64,000 bases of DNA, from assembly GCA_963791425.1 (NCBI GenBank), contig CAWBSE010000003.1, positions 310,001 through 374,000 on the forward strand. Direction: 5' to 3'. A model generated the notes under the pieces. It saw nothing but the letters and a program-made list of their open reading frames with translations. It was not told the origin of the DNA and made no database searches. Position numbers and translations under genes: made by a program. This DNA comes from DATBLE01 sp963791425 (GTDB lineage Bacteria; Actinomycetota; Thermoleophilia; Gaiellales; Gaiellaceae). This document shows, one piece after another, positions 62,510 through 64,000 of the stretch; within the stretch, counting starts at the first letter, position 1; each line of letters begins with the position of its first letter.

Positions 62510-63785
62510 GCGGGCGCCCCCGCGACACCTCGGCCGGGTCGACGAGCTCGCCCGCGACCGCGGCTGCGGCCGCGACGTACGCGTTGGCGAGGATCGACCT
62601 CGGCCTCCCCCGAGCCCATCCGGCCCCTGAAGTTGCGGTTCGTCGTCGCGACCGCGCGCTCACCGGCGGCGAGCACGCCCATGTGGCCGCCGAAGCAGGC
62701 GCCGCAGGTCGGCGTCGAGACGCTCGCGCCGGCCTCGACGAACACGTCGAGCAGGCCCTCTGCGAGCGCCTGGCGGTAGATCCGCTGCGTCGCCGGGACG
62801 ACGATCGCGCGGCAGCCGCGGGTGCACGCGTGCGGCCGCGCAGGATCTCCGCGGCCTGGCGCAGGTCGGTGATCGTCCCGTTCGAGCAGTTGCCGATGTA
62901 CGCCTGGTCGATCCTCGTGCCGAGCGCCTCCGCCAGCGGGACGACGTTGCCGGGCAGGTGCGGCAGGGCGACGAGCGGGTCCAGCGACGACAGGTCGATG
63001 CCGATCTCCTGCGCGACCTCGGCGTCCGGGTCGGAGCGCTCGGCGCTCCACGGCCGGTCGGTCCGGCCGTCCAGGTACGCGGCGATCATCTCGTCCGCCG
63101 GGAAGATCCCCGTCTCCGCACCGGCCTCGACCGCCATGTTCGACACGGCCAGCCGCTCGTCGATCGAGAGCGCCTCGGCCCCGTCGCCGACGAACTCGAG
63201 CGCCGCGTTCGTGCCACCGCCGACGCCGATCTCGCCGATCACCGCGAGGATCAGGTCCTTCCCGGTCACGAACGCGCGCTTCTCGCCGGTGAACTCGACC
63301 CGGATCGTCGAGGGCACGGTCTGCCAGAACTCGCCGAAGGCGAGGCAGTACGGCGATGTCGGTCGAGCCGAGGCCGGTGCCGAATGCGCCGAGAGCGCCG
63401 TACGTGCACGTGTGCGAGTCGCCGCCCGCGACCACGCTGCCGGGCCCGATCCAGCCCTCCTCGCAGAGCAGCGCGTGCTCGATCCCGCCGCGGCCCTGGT
63501 CGAAGAACGTCACGCCGTTGCGCCTCCGACCACTCCTTCAGCCGCTGCTGGAGCTCGGCCGAGCGGGCGTCCTTCGCCGGCGCGAAGTGATCGGCGACCA
63601 TCACCACCTTCGACGGGTCGAACGCGCGCTCCACGCCCATCTTCTCCATCTGCGCGGAACGCAACGGGGCCGCTGACGTCGTTCGCCATGACGACGTCGC
63701 AGCGGACCATCACGACGTCGCCCGGCCGGACGTCGTCGGCGTCGCAGTGGGCGAGCAGGATCTTCTCAGCGAGCGTGTGCGCCAA
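62506..63785 (-). pseudogene. LeuC-like large subunit of an aconitase-family hydratase, about six insertions
   Basis: TTG 63785 overlaps the end of the isochorismatase gene by 20 bp and has GAGGAG upstream. Pieces in order: LAEKILLAHCDADDVRPGD, VADHFAPAKDARSAELQQ, VAGGDSHTCTYGALGAFGTGLG, YIGNCSNGTITDLRQA (Fe-S Cys) and SVSTPTCGACFGGHMG (the C-x2-C pair). Phase changes near 63683, 63525, 63352, 62822, 62597 and 62516. HacA/LeuC-like archaeal-type subgroup; being coupled to an amidase argues against leucine synthesis. Confidence 0.75.
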
Positions 63786-64000
63786 CGAGCTCCTCGAGGT
63801 GCGCGACGACCTCTTCGACCGGGACGACGTCGCCGTACTTCGCGTCGATGTCGTAGAGGTTGGCCTCGTGCGCCGCCGGGTTCCGGTCGCCGACCGCCTC
63901 GCGCGGCACCACGACCCGGTATCCGTGCTGGAGCGCGTCGACGGCGGTCGCCCGGACGCAGCCCGAGGTCGAGGCACCGGTGACGACCACCGTGTCGCAC
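63766..64000 (-). CDS. Isochorismatase-family amidohydrolase (second copy, N-terminus off window)
   Basis: The last 78 residues only. VVTGASTSGCVRATAVDALQ carries the nucleophile Cys, then VVPREAVGDRNPAAHEANLYD, nearly the same pattern as the enzyme at 19710-20357. The D and K of the triad are outside the window. Its 3' end overlaps the LeuC-like start, so amidase and hydratase are co-translated: an amide could be hydrolysed to an unsaturated diacid and then hydrated (for instance maleamate to maleate to malate). Confidence 0.82.
   Translation of the reverse strand, partial: CDTVVVTGASTSGCVRATAVDALQHGYRVVVPREAVGDRNPAAHEANLYDIDAKYGDVVPVEEVVAHLEELVGAHAR

Noticed and set aside
1..64000. CRISPR arrays, prophage or integrative element borders
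   Set aside because: No spaced repeat array, phage structural genes, integrase or tRNA-associated attachment site was seen on either strand.

Overview
The window is about 70% G+C, gene-dense, rich in GTG starts and 1-4 nt stop/start overlaps. Its gene content is that of a soil actinobacterium: BTAD/SARP regulators fused to propellers, several LLM-type flavin/F420 oxidoreductases, COG0523 GTPases and hydantoin/ureide enzymes. I infer a Thermoleophilia/Gaiellales-like lineage. No rRNA, tRNA, CRISPR, prophage or insertion sequence was seen. The theme is catabolism and transport of small nitrogenous and CoA-linked acids.

Layout. 1-1796: truncated membrane GGDEF/HD-GYP c-di-GMP protein. 1829-10034: LLM oxidoreductases, an M20 carbamoylase, a cupin, a D-amino-acid-type flavoprotein, a thioredoxin-fold/DinB-like protein with an in-frame TGA where a CxxC cysteine is expected (candidate selenoprotein), a ketopantoate-reductase-like enzyme, a GAF protein and a formamidase. 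10031-14761: cyclase, nitrilase, DsbA-like protein, ornithine-cyclodeaminase-like enzyme and a second M20 enzyme. 14730-23140: MFS carrier, fused aconitase, EamA carrier, isopropylmalate/D-malate-type dehydrogenase, isochorismatase-type amidase, dihydropyrimidinase, and an amidase with a 54-aa partner. 23139-26998: FmdB, hydrolase, SnoaL-like protein, a VapBC-like toxin-antitoxin pair and two secreted proteins. 27139-34711: two SARP regulators (one with a propeller, one a 1365-aa BTAD/STAND/WD40 protein) flanking a BMP-domain protein. SARP-type 11-bp direct repeats precede both regulators.

34801-49444 holds two large divergent operons. Leftward: zinc-dependent-type reductase, HyuA, HyuB, GntR regulator, LLM enzyme, CaiB CoA-transferase, RidA and a PuuE-type allantoinase. 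Rightward: HpcH-type CoA lyase, MaoC hydratase, MmgE/PrpD, two acyl-CoA dehydrogenases and a cupin. CaiB, MaoC and HpcH together resemble a mesaconyl-CoA/citramalyl-CoA route. The shared intergenic region carries a TGTnnnACA palindrome, repeated before 59813 and, as a half site, before 24581; the GntR protein is the obvious candidate binder.

49441-56285: COG0523 GTPase with a CxxC partner, polysaccharide deacetylase, and a complete PotDABC-like ABC importer. 56438-64000: anchored protein, cysteine-dioxygenase-like protein, NCS1 permease, hydrolase, creatininase-type enzyme, cyclase, DUF3891 protein, LeuD, LeuC and the end of a second isochorismatase. Most genes from 57.7 to 63.8 kb, and CaiB at 36.1-36.8 kb, are split by many single-base insertions while still coding for conserved protein. 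I read these as sequence errors rather than gene decay, but only reads can decide.
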